From Mesorhizobium sp. CU3 (GTDB lineage Bacteria; Pseudomonadota; Alphaproteobacteria; Rhizobiales; Rhizobiaceae), in contig NZ_VFWX01000006.1 in the NCBI RefSeq assembly GCF_006442965.1, forward strand, positions 186,001 to 250,000: a DNA stretch of 64,000 bases. The letters are read 5' to 3'. Under the pieces are notes generated by a model that made no database searches, was not told the DNA's origin, and was given only the letters and a program-made list of their open reading frames with translations. The number at the start of each line of letters is the position of its first letter. Positions within the stretch are counted from its first letter, which is position 1. The position numbers and the translations under genes were made by a program. Shown piece by piece: positions 17,565-26,111 of this stretch.

Positions 17565-18533
17565 TCAGTTACCCGCCATCGCCTTGAGGTTGGCGGCATA
17601 GGCGTCAACGTCATCCTTGCCGATGATCTTGGTCGGGATGATGATCAGGCCGTTGGCCGGGATGCCCGACTTGTCGCCCTTGAGATAGGCGGCCATCAGC
17701 TTCATGCCTTGATAGGCCCATTCGAAGGGCTGCTGCACGACGGTCGCCGCGACGGTGCCTTCCTTGACGCCGCCCAGCGTGATCGGATCGTCGTCGAAGC
17801 CGACGACGGTGATCTGGCCGAGCTTGCCGGCGTCGCGCAGCGCTTCATAGATGCGCGGCGTGTTGTAGGAGTAGAAGCCGACCATGCAGGTGATATCGGG
17901 GCTGGCGACCAGCGCGTCCTCGACATTCTTCTTGGCGCGCGCCTGGTCGATATCGTCGCCGCGCACGTCGACCAGCTCGATCTTGCTGCCGGCGAGCCCG
18001 TCCTTCATGCCTTGGATGCGCTCCTTGGCGTTGTCGGCGCCGAGCAGGCCGACGAAGCCGAGGCACTTGCCGCCGTTCGGCATCGCCTTTTTGGCGATCT
18101 CGGCCGCCTGCTTGCCGGCATCGACGTTGGACGAGCCGATATAGGCGACGCGCTTGGTCTGCGGCGCATCCGAGTCGGTGGTGAACAGCGCTGTCTCAGA
18201 GGCGATCTTGTTCAGGCCGTCCGTCGAGGTCTTCGGGTCGACGGCGGACACCATGATGCCCTTGACGCCGGCGGTCACCAGATCGTCCATCAGCCGCTGC
18301 TGGATGGCGACCGACGACTGCTCCGGATATTTGAGCTCGAGCGTGTAGTCGGGCAACTCCCCTTGCGCCTTCTTCACGCCGGCTTCCGCCGCCTTCCAGA
18401 AGTCGGACGCGCCGTTGACGACGAAGGCCAGCGTCGGCTTGTCGTCCGCGCGGGTAACCGCCGTGGCCGCAAGCCCGACAAGCAGGGCCGCCGCGGCGAC
18501 CGATGCGTTACGGATCACAGATTTCATATTCAA
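17565..18533 (-). CDS. Sugar ABC transporter, periplasmic binding protein (RbsB type)
   Basis: Periplasmic binding protein of 322 aa (Peripla_BP_4 fold). The signal peptide spans roughly residues 1-29 (SVAAAALLVGLAATAVTRA). Then come the ribose-type start TLAFVVNGASDFWKAAEAGVKKA, the hinge-region GVKGIMVSAVDP and the late VVGFDDDPITLGGVKEGTVAATVVQQPFEWAYQGM. It delivers a sugar or polyol to the adjacent RbsA/RbsC-type pair. It is first gene of the operon; about 600 bp separates it from the divergent LacI-type regulator. Confidence 0.93.
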   Translation of the reverse strand: MNMKSVIRNASVAAAALLVGLAATAVTRADDKPTLAFVVNGASDFWKAAEAGVKKAQGELPDYTLELKYPEQSSVAIQQRLMDDLVTAGVKGIMVSAVDPKTSTDGLNKIASETALFTTDSDAPQTKRVAYIGSSNVDAGKQAAEIAKKAMPNGGKCLGFVGLLGADNAKERIQGMKDGLAGSKIELVDVRGDDIDQARAKKNVEDALVASPDITCMVGFYSYNTPRIYEALRDAGKLGQITVVGFDDDPITLGGVKEGTVAATVVQQPFEWAYQGMKLMAAYLKGDKSGIPANGLIIIPTKIIGKDDVDAYAANLKAMAGN

Positions 18534-19137
18534 CCTCCCTTTTGAAACTCACCGATAGTCTCTCCCGCGGTCCGGATACCCTCCTCCTCAAGGGTGTAGC
18601 CCAAAGGCCCGCCGACTTAAGAACGGTGCCAATCCGGCCGCGATCGAAACACTAGACACTGATCTGACGTTCGTAAATAGTCCGATTTGTCTGACATTTT
18701 CGTGAGATGGACGCAGGCCTTGACCGGCGGCGTCGCCGCAGGGTCGGTCGAGCGTCCTTCACGCTTTGCCGACGCCAATCCGAAGCCGGACGGCGACGAC
18801 GAGTTGACACTAGAATGCCTACGTCTATTAGTAAAGAGTATTAGTTATACGGCTGGAACGCGCGCTTTTGCAGCGGAGGAGACGTTGGTCGCGAGGCGCG
18901 CCGGGGAGTGAGGAGAGCGATGGCGGCAAGCCTTGCCGCTGCCTGTAAATCGAGGAAATTGTCAGCTTTGCTGACCTTGTTTGGCTGATTTTGCCGCGAT
19001 CACGTGCGATCGGCATGTTGCATGTCGCGCGTGCTAATATAGATTAGCAGTGTGCGTCCGATAAACGCATAAAACCTCTACGATCTTGCCGTTGCCGGCG
19101 GCCTTCGCTTCGGAGTCGCCGGGTTTGGGAAACGACC
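18534..19137. other. Divergent regulatory region without convincing genes
   Basis: The 604-bp gap between the importer operon (minus) and the LacI regulator (plus) is more AT-rich in parts than its surroundings. It contains an inverted repeat GCTAA-N6-TTAGC at 19033-19048, about 90 bp before the regulator start, a candidate operator or promoter element. A 74-codon frame at 18687-18911 has no ribosome site or recognisable sequence and was not called. Confidence 0.6.
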
Positions 19138-20259
19138 ATGAGTGAACCGACGGAACTGCGCGATCCTTCAGCCGCCTCCAGGCGCCGCAAGCCGTCCGCC
19201 AAGCCCAAGGGCCGCGTCACCATGACCGACATCGCGCGCGCGGCGGGCTGCTCGCAGGCGACGGTCTCCTTCGTGCTCAACAATTCGCCGGGTATCCGGC
19301 TGTCGCAGCAGACCCGCGACCGCGTTATCGAGGCGGCCAGGGCGCTGGGTTATTCGCCGCCGGTTTTCTCGGCGCTGCGGCCGCCGGTCACGCCGTTCGA
19401 GGGCCTGGACGGCGTGATCGGATTCGCCGTCGACCAGCTTGCCACCAGCCCCGAAGCCGTTGTCGCCATCGAAGGCGCACGCCAGGCCTCGTGGAACGCC
19501 GGCAATGTGCTTCTGGTGGCGCAGACTATGGGTGACGCTCTAATGGAGCCGCGCGCTATTGCGGCGCTGACGCGGCGCGGCATCTCGGCGCTGATCTACA
19601 TGACCATCTTCACCCGCGAGATCGCGGCGCCGGAATTCCTCTACAGCCTCGACATCCCGGTCATCCTGCTCAACTGCTATACGGCGGATTACGCTTTCCC
19701 CGCCGTGGTGCCCTCCGAGATCGCCGGCGGCCAGAGCGCGACCAGGCATCTGATCGCCCACGGCCACCGCCGCATCGGCACCATCACCGGCGAGCCGTGG
19801 ATGCAGGCAGCGCAGGACAGGCTCAAGGGCTATCGCCGCGCCTTGGCCACCGCCGACATCCCCTTCGATCCCGAACTGGTCGTCGAGGGCGACTGGTCGG
19901 CCAGCGCCGGCTATGCCGCGACCGTCAAGCTGCTGGCGCTCAAGGATAAGCCCACCGCCATCTTCTGCCAGAACGACCGCACGGCGATCGGCTGCTACGA
20001 GGCGCTGAAGGAGGCGGGCCTGCATATCCCTGAGGATATCTCCGTCGTCGGCTATGACGACGAGGAGATCGCCCGCCACCTCTTCCCGCCGCTGACGACA
20101 TCGATCCTGCCGCATCTCGCCATGGGCCAATGGGCGATCGAGCAGCTTGAGACTCCGCCCGTCCCCGGCCGCGGCCGCTATCCCATCACCAAGCTGGAAT
20201 GCCCGCTGGTGGAAAGGGAGAGCGTGGCAAGGGTTCGGGATCGGGGCGCAGCGGGGTAG
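19138..20259 (+). CDS. LacI family transcriptional regulator
   Basis: Regulator of 373 aa. A 25-residue basic leader precedes the LacI helix-turn-helix (VTMTDIARAAGCSQATVSFVLNN, about residues 23-45) and hinge helix. A periplasmic-binding-protein-like ligand domain fills the rest, ending with the PTAIFCQNDRTAIGCYEALKEAGLHIPEDISVVGYDDEEIARHLFPPLTT segment typical of the family. It is divergent from the sugar importer operon at 14902-18533 and is its likely regulator. The effector sugar is unknown. An internal ATG at 19222 begins exactly at the HTH and is an alternative start, but the 19138 ATG is kept as longer family members also carry such leaders. Confidence 0.9.
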   Translation: MSEPTELRDPSAASRRRKPSAKPKGRVTMTDIARAAGCSQATVSFVLNNSPGIRLSQQTRDRVIEAARALGYSPPVFSALRPPVTPFEGLDGVIGFAVDQLATSPEAVVAIEGARQASWNAGNVLLVAQTMGDALMEPRAIAALTRRGISALIYMTIFTREIAAPEFLYSLDIPVILLNCYTADYAFPAVVPSEIAGGQSATRHLIAHGHRRIGTITGEPWMQAAQDRLKGYRRALATADIPFDPELVVEGDWSASAGYAATVKLLALKDKPTAIFCQNDRTAIGCYEALKEAGLHIPEDISVVGYDDEEIARHLFPPLTTSILPHLAMGQWAIEQLETPPVPGRGRYPITKLECPLVERESVARVRDRGAAG

Positions 20260-20339
20260 AATCCCGCAAGATTGTTCCTCGTCTTTGCGGTATAGACGTG
20301 GAGCTATACTGCCATCGAATTTGACGAGGGATGATTGCT

Positions 20340-20534
20340 ATGACGGATGTGCGCAGCAATCGCGATAGGTTGGACAGCGCCCGCAACAAGGCGAAGGAAG
20401 CCATTCTCGATCAGCGAGCCTTCTTTCTGGATGCCGACGGGCATCAGAAATTTCTCGATTTGCTCGATGCCCTGAATCCGCCCTCCGGGGAGCTCCGAGC
20501 GCGCATGGCGCGCAAGCCTGTGTGGGAGCGCTGA
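20340..20534 (+). pseudogene. Truncated DUF1778-like (TacA-type) antitoxin remnant
   Basis: ORF of 64 aa. Its C-terminal half (ILDQRAFFLDADGHQKFLDLLDA...RARMARKPVWER) resembles the toxin-neutralising tail of DUF1778 antitoxins, but the N-terminal ribbon-helix-helix is reduced to a short charged stretch. GAGGG lies 9 nt before the ATG at 20340, so it may still be translated. The expected downstream GNAT toxin is absent: the next gene is an ABC ATPase on the other strand. It could be a relic or a diverged small protein; the family call is from pattern only. Confidence 0.5.
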
Positions 20535-20571
20535 CGCACCAGAAGACGGGCGAAGGCGCGGAGTCCGCCCC

Positions 20572-21318
20572 TTATCCACCCACCATCAGCTTCACCACCT
20601 CGTCGTGATTGGTCTCTGCGATCTTGCGCTCGCCGGCCTGCACGCCGCGCCGCAGCACCACGATGCGGTCGGAGACGGCGAAGATGTCCTGCAGATTGTG
20701 CGAGATGAAGATCACGCCGCGGCCTTGCGCCTTGAGCTGGTGGATGAGCGAGATCACCTTGCGCTGCTCCGGCACGCCGAGTGCCGCGGTCGGCTCGTCC
20801 ATGATCAGGATCTGCGCGTCCCAGTAGACGGCGCGGCCGATGGCGACGGCCTGGCGCTGGCCGCCGGAGAAATTGCTCACCGGCGCCTCCAGCCGGCTGA
20901 CATGGAAATCCAGCCGGCTCATCGTCTCCTTGGCCGCCACGGCCATCTTCTTGCGGTCGAGCACCGGCAGGAAGCCGAAGGCTTTGCGCATCGGCTCGCG
21001 GCCGAGGAAGATGTTGGCGCCGATCGACAGATTGTCGGCGAGCGCGAGGTCCTGGTAGATCGTCTCGATGCCTTTTTCGCGCGCTTCCTGCGGCGTCGAA
21101 AAGCTCACCGGCTGGCCCCGCAGCAGGATCTCTCCGCCGGTCGGCTGGTAAACGCCCGAAATCGCCTTGATCAGCGTCGTCTTGCCGGCGCCGTTGTCGC
21201 CGGCCAGCGCCACCACTTCGCCGGGGCGCACGACCATGGAGAAGTCGTTGAGCGCGCGCACCGCGCCGAAATGCTTGGAGAGGTTGCGGACTTCGAGAAG
21301 GGGTGCGGCGCTATTCAT
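20572..21318 (-). CDS. Sugar ABC transporter, single-domain ATP-binding protein (FrcA-like)
   Basis: ATPase of 248 aa with one ABC domain: Walker A GDNGAGKTT, signature FSGGQRQAVAIGRAVYWD, Walker B ILIMDEPTAALG. Single-domain ATPases of this branch accompany fructose-type (FrcBCA) importers in rhizobia, unlike the double-domain RbsA type at 15894. The ATG at 21318 is chosen because it gives the normal N-terminus MNSAAPLLEVRNLSKHFGAV; upstream in-frame sequence belongs to the permease in another frame. It overlaps the permease stop by 8 bp. Confidence 0.92.
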   Translation of the reverse strand: MNSAAPLLEVRNLSKHFGAVRALNDFSMVVRPGEVVALAGDNGAGKTTLIKAISGVYQPTGGEILLRGQPVSFSTPQEAREKGIETIYQDLALADNLSIGANIFLGREPMRKAFGFLPVLDRKKMAVAAKETMSRLDFHVSRLEAPVSNFSGGQRQAVAIGRAVYWDAQILIMDEPTAALGVPEQRKVISLIHQLKAQGRGVIFISHNLQDIFAVSDRIVVLRRGVQAGERKIAETNHDEVVKLMVGG

Positions 21319-22372
21319 CCTGACGAGCTCCACTGAACCGGCGCTGCGCCTGGTCGATAAGGACGGAAATGATGATGACGACGCCGACGGCGATGAACTG
21401 CCAGAACGGCTCGACATTGACGAAGACCAGCCCGTACTGGATGACCGCGATGACCAGCGCGCCGGCGACGGTGCCGAAGATCGTGCCGGAGCCGCCGAAC
21501 AGGCTGGCGCCGCCGATGACGACGGCCGCGACGCTGTCGAGCAAAAGCGGCTCGCCGGCCTGCGCGGCGCCCGCCGTGAAGCGCGCGGCATAGAGCGCGC
21601 CGCCGAGGCCAGCGCACATCGCCGACAGCACGTAGAGGCGAAGGATATGGTCCTTGATGTCGATGCCGGCGCGGCGCGCCGCCTGCGCATTGGCGCCGAT
21701 GGCGTAATTGTGCTGGCCGAAGCGCGTCTGGCTCAGGATGTAGTGCATCACGATGACGAAGATCGCGGTGATGATGACGAGATAGGGCACACGGAAGAGC
21801 AGGCCGTTGCCGAGCGCCGCGAACCAGGAATTCTGCACCGGCACGGTGGTGCCGCCGGCGAGCAGGTAAGCCGTGCCGCGCGCGACGCCGAACATGCCGA
21901 GCGTGCCGATGAAGGGCGGCACCCTGAGGCGCGAGATCAGAAGCCCGTTGATGACGCCGGGCACGCCGGCGACGATCACCGCCGCGAGAATTCCCGCAAG
22001 CATCGCCAATGGCAGCGGGATCGCCGCGCCCGCCATGTTGGTGGCATGGGCGGCGACGACGGCGGCAAGTCCCATGATGAAGCCGAGCGACAGGTCGATG
22101 CCGCCCGAGATGATGACGAAGGTCTGCCCGGTCGCCAAGAGCAGCGGCGCAACGGCGAAGATCGCGATCGATTGCAGGTTGAACGGATTGAGCACGAAGG
22201 TGGCGCCGAAGGCCATGCGCGACCACACTTCGAAGCAGATGATCAGGCCGGCGAGGAACAGCCAGGCCCGCCCCTCGGCGATGCGCCGGACCCAGCTTCT
22301 TGCCGCGTCGCCATGGTCCGCCTGAGGGGCGACATGCTTTTCGGCCTGTTGTGCCGGTGATGTTGAGGTCAT
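21311..22372 (-). CDS. Sugar ABC transporter permease (RbsC/FrcC type)
   Basis: Inner-membrane permease of 353 aa with a 40-residue hydrophilic N-terminus before the first helix. Family motifs are TFVIISGGIDLSLGFIMGLAAVVAAHA and AAVVIGGASLFGGSGTIFGTVAGALVIAVIQYGL. It forms the membrane channel with the overlapping FrcA-like ATPase. It lies 104 bp downstream of the binding-protein gene; the gap holds a perfect 28-bp palindrome. Regulation is probably by the SorC-type protein at 23897. Confidence 0.93.
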   Translation of the reverse strand: MTSTSPAQQAEKHVAPQADHGDAARSWVRRIAEGRAWLFLAGLIICFEVWSRMAFGATFVLNPFNLQSIAIFAVAPLLLATGQTFVIISGGIDLSLGFIMGLAAVVAAHATNMAGAAIPLPLAMLAGILAAVIVAGVPGVINGLLISRLRVPPFIGTLGMFGVARGTAYLLAGGTTVPVQNSWFAALGNGLLFRVPYLVIITAIFVIVMHYILSQTRFGQHNYAIGANAQAARRAGIDIKDHILRLYVLSAMCAGLGGALYAARFTAGAAQAGEPLLLDSVAAVVIGGASLFGGSGTIFGTVAGALVIAVIQYGLVFVNVEPFWQFIAVGVVIIISVLIDQAQRRFSGARQDE

Positions 22373-22410
22373 GAATGCTCCGCCGCGCGGCTTGCTTCGA
22401 CAAAAGGCCT

Positions 22411-22462
22411 GGTCCCGGCGGGACCTAGGCGTCGATCTCCTCCCGGCCGGCCGGGAGGAGAT
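22411..22462 (-). terminator. Perfect palindrome/hairpin after the sugar-binding protein gene
   Basis: A perfect palindrome with 14-bp arms (22435-22448 with 22449-22462, ATCTCCTCCCGGCC and complement) lies 14 bp beyond the binding-protein stop on the minus strand. It is followed by a smaller GGTCCC/GGGACC stem (22411-22425). There is no T-run. It probably stabilises the upstream message or limits read-through into the permease. Confidence 0.65.
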
Positions 22463-22476
22463 GAATGCGTCCCGAC

Positions 22477-23454
22477 TTACTCGGAGTAGAGGTACTTCGA
22501 GATGTTCGGATCGGCGATGTTGGACTTGTCCATGATGGTGAAGCCGGTGCCGATGGAGACAGGGATCGAATTCCCGGTCAGATGGGCATAGGCCGAAACG
22601 ACGCCGTAGTAGCCGATTTCGGCCGGATGCTGCGCGATCGCCACGTCGACCAGGCCGGTGTTGATGTTGTCGACGATGCTGGTCGGCGCATCGAAGGCGA
22701 CCACCTTGACGGTGCCGGTCTGTCCCGCCTGCTTGACGCCGTTGGCGGCACCCAGCGCCGAGAACAGATTGGCGCCGAACACGCCGACGAGGTCGGAATT
22801 GCGTGCGAACACCGCCTGCAACTGCGAGGCCGCCTTGTTGGCGTCATTGTCATTGAACTGGGTCTCGAGCACCGTGATGCCCGGATGCTTGGCCATCTCC
22901 TGCTTGAAGCCTTGCTCGCGCTGGTCGGTGGTCGAAATGCCGGGCTTGACGTTGGACACATAGACCTTGCCCTTGTCGCCCACCGCCTTGGCAAGCGCCC
23001 GCGCGGCGATCTCGCCGCCGAGCACGTTGTCGGAGGCGATGTAGGAAAGCGGGAAGTCGGCATCGCCGGCGCCGGTCTGGTAGCTGCCGGTGCCGATGAA
23101 GGTGTCGACGGTGATGACCGGGATGCCGGCGTCATTGGCCTTGCGCAGCGGCTCGACCAACTGCGCCTTGTCGGTCGGCGCGATCAGGATGGCGTCCGGC
23201 TTCTTGGCGATGACGGCGTCGAGCACCGGCACCTGGGTCACCGGATTGAATTCAGGCGCGCCCTGGAAGACCAGGTTGACGCCGAGTGCGTCGGCCGCCG
23301 CCTGGGCGCCCTTGCGCATGGTGATGTAGAAGCCGTCGGTGGTCAGGCCCGGGATCAGCGCGATGGTGTATTTCTTGTCTTGCGCATGGGCGGGCGCCGT
23401 CAGCGCCGAGGCCGAAATGGCGAGCGCCGCGAACGCGGCAAAAATCTTCCTCAT
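22477..23454 (-). CDS. Sugar ABC transporter, periplasmic binding protein
   Basis: Periplasmic binding protein of 325 aa (Peripla_BP_4 fold). It has a clear Sec signal peptide ending APAHA before QDKKYTIALIPGLTTDGFYITMRKGAQAAADALG. The segments AVIAKKPDAILIAPTDK and VVAFDAPTSIVDNINTGLVDVAIAQHPAEIGYYGV are typical. It is first gene of the importer operon. A 36-bp element at 23690-23725, about 240 bp upstream, is shared with the aldolase gene at 25059, suggesting a common regulator and therefore a common substrate. Confidence 0.93.
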   Translation of the reverse strand: MRKIFAAFAALAISASALTAPAHAQDKKYTIALIPGLTTDGFYITMRKGAQAAADALGVNLVFQGAPEFNPVTQVPVLDAVIAKKPDAILIAPTDKAQLVEPLRKANDAGIPVITVDTFIGTGSYQTGAGDADFPLSYIASDNVLGGEIAARALAKAVGDKGKVYVSNVKPGISTTDQREQGFKQEMAKHPGITVLETQFNDNDANKAASQLQAVFARNSDLVGVFGANLFSALGAANGVKQAGQTGTVKVVAFDAPTSIVDNINTGLVDVAIAQHPAEIGYYGVVSAYAHLTGNSIPVSIGTGFTIMDKSNIADPNISKYLYSE

Positions 23455-23689
23455 GAACTCCTCCTCACGGATATTTGCAGATGCTGTTGATACTGATGGC
23501 CGTCGCGCCGTTCGGGAAACGACCGGCGGCCGGGAAATCTGTTTCGTCTGCGGGCGGCCTTCCTCCCAAGCGCCCCGGTCGTTAGCTCAGCCAGCCGAAA
23601 TTGACCGTACCGATTTCGGCGGTTCCGTCACCTTACCTCCGCAAGGCATCGGAAATCCGCGCCCCCCGGGGCGTTTCCGCGCCGGGTTC

Positions 23690-23725
23690 GCAAAGTTGTA
23701 ACACTTTGCTGAAAAAAATTGCAAG
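23690..23725 (-). promoter_or_regulatory. Shared 36-bp element, copy A (candidate SorC-family operator)
   Basis: Read on the minus strand toward the binding-protein gene, this 36-bp segment matches copy B at 24842-24877 at 31 of 36 positions without gaps, including the blocks CTTGCAATT, TTTCAGCAA and GTGTTACA. Partly inverted TTGC/GCAA half-sites are visible. A GC-rich imperfect palindrome (about 23650-23679) lies between it and the gene. The rest of the 442-bp gap 23455-23896 shows no gene. Confidence 0.7.
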
Positions 23726-23896
23726 TCGGTCTTGGCGGATTGAATCGCAGCGATTTCCAGATTGGACGTCATCTTTCCTGCTCCGCAAAACCCGCGGGCA
23801 GACTATCGCCCCAACGCGTTCGCGGCACAACGGTGATTCGCGGCCCGCGCGGCTCGGCCCGGAACGCAAAGCCGCCACGGATCTCTGACGGCTACG

Positions 23897-24835
23897 TCAG
23901 GCCGGCAGCGCCTCGAGGATCGCCTGCGCCGTCTTGGTGTCGGTGACCAGCGCCTTGATCAGCCCGGCGCGCGCGGCGCCGATGATGGCGCTGGCCTTCT
24001 CCGGCCCGGCGGCGACGCCGATCACCAGCCGTGTGGCCCGAAGCTGAGCCGGCGACATGGCGATCATGCGGCTTTCGCCTTCCCACGCGATCAGTGCGCC
24101 GTCGGCGTCGAAATAGTGCCGAAGCACATCGCCCGCCGCATGGACCAGCGCCTGCTCGCTCGGTGTCGCGGCACTCGCCTCCGGCGCATTGATGGCATGC
24201 GGCAGGCCGACGCCGACGACCGCGACGTCGGTGCGCTCCCACAGCGCCACGGCATCGCGGATCGCCGCGTCGCCGAGGAACACCTCGCGCAATTCGCTGG
24301 AGGGCAGATAGGGCGCATGGATGAAATGCGGCGTGCCGCCGAACTCTTCCGCCGCCAGCCGCACGAATTCGTTGATCTGAAAATGCGCCGCGTGCTGCTG
24401 CATGCCGCCAGTGGCAGCGACGGTCAGCACGCCGGGAAAGCGCGGCAGGCCGGCGCGGATCACCTCGCGGATGGCGCGGCCCCAGCCGATCGCCACCACG
24501 GAGCCGGCCGTCAGCTCGGCTTGCCTCAGCAGCCCGCCGAGCGGCGCCGAAAGCGCCGTCAGCACGCCCGTCGCCGGCGTCTCGACAAGGGCCGCGTCGC
24601 GAAGCCCCAGCCGCTCCACCAGTTGCGCCGTCAGCGCCTCGGGCGTGACGATATCCAGCACCTCGATGCGCACGATGCCTTCCGCCCGCGCCCGCTGCAG
24701 AAGCCGCGAGATGGTGGCGGTGGACACGCCCAGCCGCCGCGCGATGTCGACCTGCGACATCTCCGCCTCATAGTGCAGCTTGGCGACCATATGCAGCATC
24801 GTGCGCGATGCGGTCGCGTCCTGGATGGGTGGCAC
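23897..24835 (-). CDS. SorC/DeoR-type sugar-binding transcriptional regulator
   Basis: Regulator of 312 aa. The N-terminal helix-turn-helix (about residues 10-55, YEAEMSQVDIARRLGVSTATISRLLQRARAEGIVRIEV) is that of the SorC family. The rest is the sugar-phosphate-binding domain with GWGRAIREVI, AVVGVGLP and late VIGVAAGPEKASAIIGAARAGLIKALVTD. It lies between an importer operon and a divergent aldolase gene. The two copies of a 36-bp element flank it, one starting 7 bp upstream of its own start codon, so it is likely to regulate itself, the importer and the aldolase. Confidence 0.9.
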   Translation of the reverse strand: MPPIQDATASRTMLHMVAKLHYEAEMSQVDIARRLGVSTATISRLLQRARAEGIVRIEVLDIVTPEALTAQLVERLGLRDAALVETPATGVLTALSAPLGGLLRQAELTAGSVVAIGWGRAIREVIRAGLPRFPGVLTVAATGGMQQHAAHFQINEFVRLAAEEFGGTPHFIHAPYLPSSELREVFLGDAAIRDAVALWERTDVAVVGVGLPHAINAPEASAATPSEQALVHAAGDVLRHYFDADGALIAWEGESRMIAMSPAQLRATRLVIGVAAGPEKASAIIGAARAGLIKALVTDTKTAQAILEALPA

Positions 24836-24841
24836 AGACAG

Positions 24842-24877
24842 CTTGCAATTCCTTTCAGCAACGTGTTACAGGTTTGC
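24842..24877 (+). promoter_or_regulatory. Shared 36-bp element, copy B (candidate SorC-family operator)
   Basis: It lies in the divergent gap between the SorC-type gene (7 bp away) and the aldolase gene (about 180 bp away). It is 31/36 identical to copy A at 23690-23725 and in the same orientation relative to the metabolic gene it precedes. The position right next to the regulator start suggests autoregulation. Confidence 0.7.
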
Positions 24878-25058
24878 CGGCCGACGGGAGTTATCGCCCA
24901 AATTTGCCGAACCCGCAATCTGGACAGGCTTCCCCGGCATGCTGCTTTTCTCGCGATCGGGACGCGTCGAAGCGGCGGAGCCCTGCTGCCTTCGGGCAGG
25001 CAGTTTGCCAGTTTCACGGATGGCGCGCCCGGCTGCATGGTGCGCCGAGATCGGACAG

Positions 25059-25970
25059 ATGACCATGACCAGGATGACGACCGCGGAGTTGCGCGGCTAC
25101 CAGCAGATTTGCGGCAGGGATGGCGCCATAATGGCCATCGCCTGCGACCAGCGCGGCGGCATGCGCACGCTGCTAGCCGCGGACCCGGCCGAGCAGGCCA
25201 AGATCACCAACGACATGCTTGGCGACACCAAGTCCGACATCACCAGATACCTCGCCAGCGAGGCCTCCTGCGTGCTGCTCGATCCGCTCTGCGCGGTGCC
25301 GCGCATCGTCGACGAGGGCGTGCTCAACCGCGACACAGCCCTGCTGATCGGCCTCGACGCCTCGGGCTTCGATGTCTCGCCGGAAGGCTATCGCCTGTCG
25401 CGGCTGGTTCCCGGCATCGACGCGCGCCGCGTGCGCGAGCTCGGCGGCACCGGCGGCAAGATCATGGTCTATCTCAGAGCCGACAAGCCGGAGGCGAACA
25501 GCCACAACATTGCTATCCTGAAGCAGTGCATCGCCGATTTCGCCAAGGAGGATCTCCTGCTCGTCGTCGAGTTCCTGACCTATCAGCTCGAGGGCGAAAG
25601 CGCTGAAGACTACTCTGCCAAGATCCCGTCGCTGGTCGAGGAAGGCACGCGCATCTCGCTCGACTGCGGGGCGAAGGTGCTGAAGCTTCCCTATCCCGGC
25701 ACGCCGGAGGCCTGCGCCAGGATCACCGACCTTGCCGGCGAGGTGCCGTGGGCGGTGCTGTCGGCCGGCGTGAACCACGCCACCTTCCTCGGCCAGGTCG
25801 AGATCGCCATGCGCAACGGCGCTTCCGGCGTCATCGCCGGCCGCTCGCTGTGGAAGGACTGCATCTCGCTCGACCGAGACGTCCAGCGCGAGAAGCTCAA
25901 AACCGTCGCGGTTTCCCGGTTGCGCGAAATCCAGGCTGTAATCGGCAATTATCGCCGCAAAGCCGCCTGA
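25059..25970 (+). CDS. LacD/YihT-type class I aldolase (tagatose-bisphosphate aldolase family)
   Basis: Aldolase of 303 aa. It begins with the family segment GAIMAIACDQRGGMRTLL and contains VLKLPYPG (the lysine is the likely Schiff-base residue), PWAVLSAGVNHATFLGQVEIAMRNGASGVIAGRSLWKD. These match LacD (tagatose 1,6-bisphosphate aldolase) and YihT (sulfofructose-1-phosphate aldolase). The product should be DHAP plus a three-carbon aldehyde. ATGs at 25059, 25065 and 25074 are all possible and ribosome sites are weak. It shares an upstream element with a sugar importer and is followed by a dual-kinase gene, so the natural substrate is probably a ketohexose phosphate made by that kinase. Confidence 0.87.
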   Translation: MTMTRMTTAELRGYQQICGRDGAIMAIACDQRGGMRTLLAADPAEQAKITNDMLGDTKSDITRYLASEASCVLLDPLCAVPRIVDEGVLNRDTALLIGLDASGFDVSPEGYRLSRLVPGIDARRVRELGGTGGKIMVYLRADKPEANSHNIAILKQCIADFAKEDLLLVVEFLTYQLEGESAEDYSAKIPSLVEEGTRISLDCGAKVLKLPYPGTPEACARITDLAGEVPWAVLSAGVNHATFLGQVEIAMRNGASGVIAGRSLWKDCISLDRDVQREKLKTVAVSRLREIQAVIGNYRRKAA

Positions 25971-26111
25971 GGCACGTTGATATTCAGGTGAGGCCGGTCT
26001 GCAAATGGCGGGGTCCTGCGCTTCCGGTGCTCACGTACTTCAAGTACGCTCCGCTCCGGTTCTCGGACCCCACCATTTTCGACTCGGCCTGACCTGAATC
26101 TCAGCGTGCCT
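25970..26111. repeat. 142-bp imperfect palindrome between aldolase and kinase genes
   Basis: The two halves are inverted copies meeting at CGTACTTCAAGTACG (centre about 26041). Outer arms AGGCACG/CGTGCCT, then ATTCAGGT/ACCTGAAT, AGGCCG/CGGCCT and GGGGTCC/GGACCCC pair with scattered mismatches. It starts on the last base of the aldolase stop codon. As RNA it would form a hairpin of about 70 bp, possibly limiting kinase expression. No other copy is seen in this window. Confidence 0.8.

Noticed and set aside
18687..18911. A 74-codon frame in the gap before the LacI regulator
   Set aside because: No ribosome-binding site, no recognisable sequence, and the codon use is unlike neighbours.
20260..20571. 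Complete toxin-antitoxin module
   Set aside because: Only an antitoxin-like tail is present; no toxin frame exists on either side.
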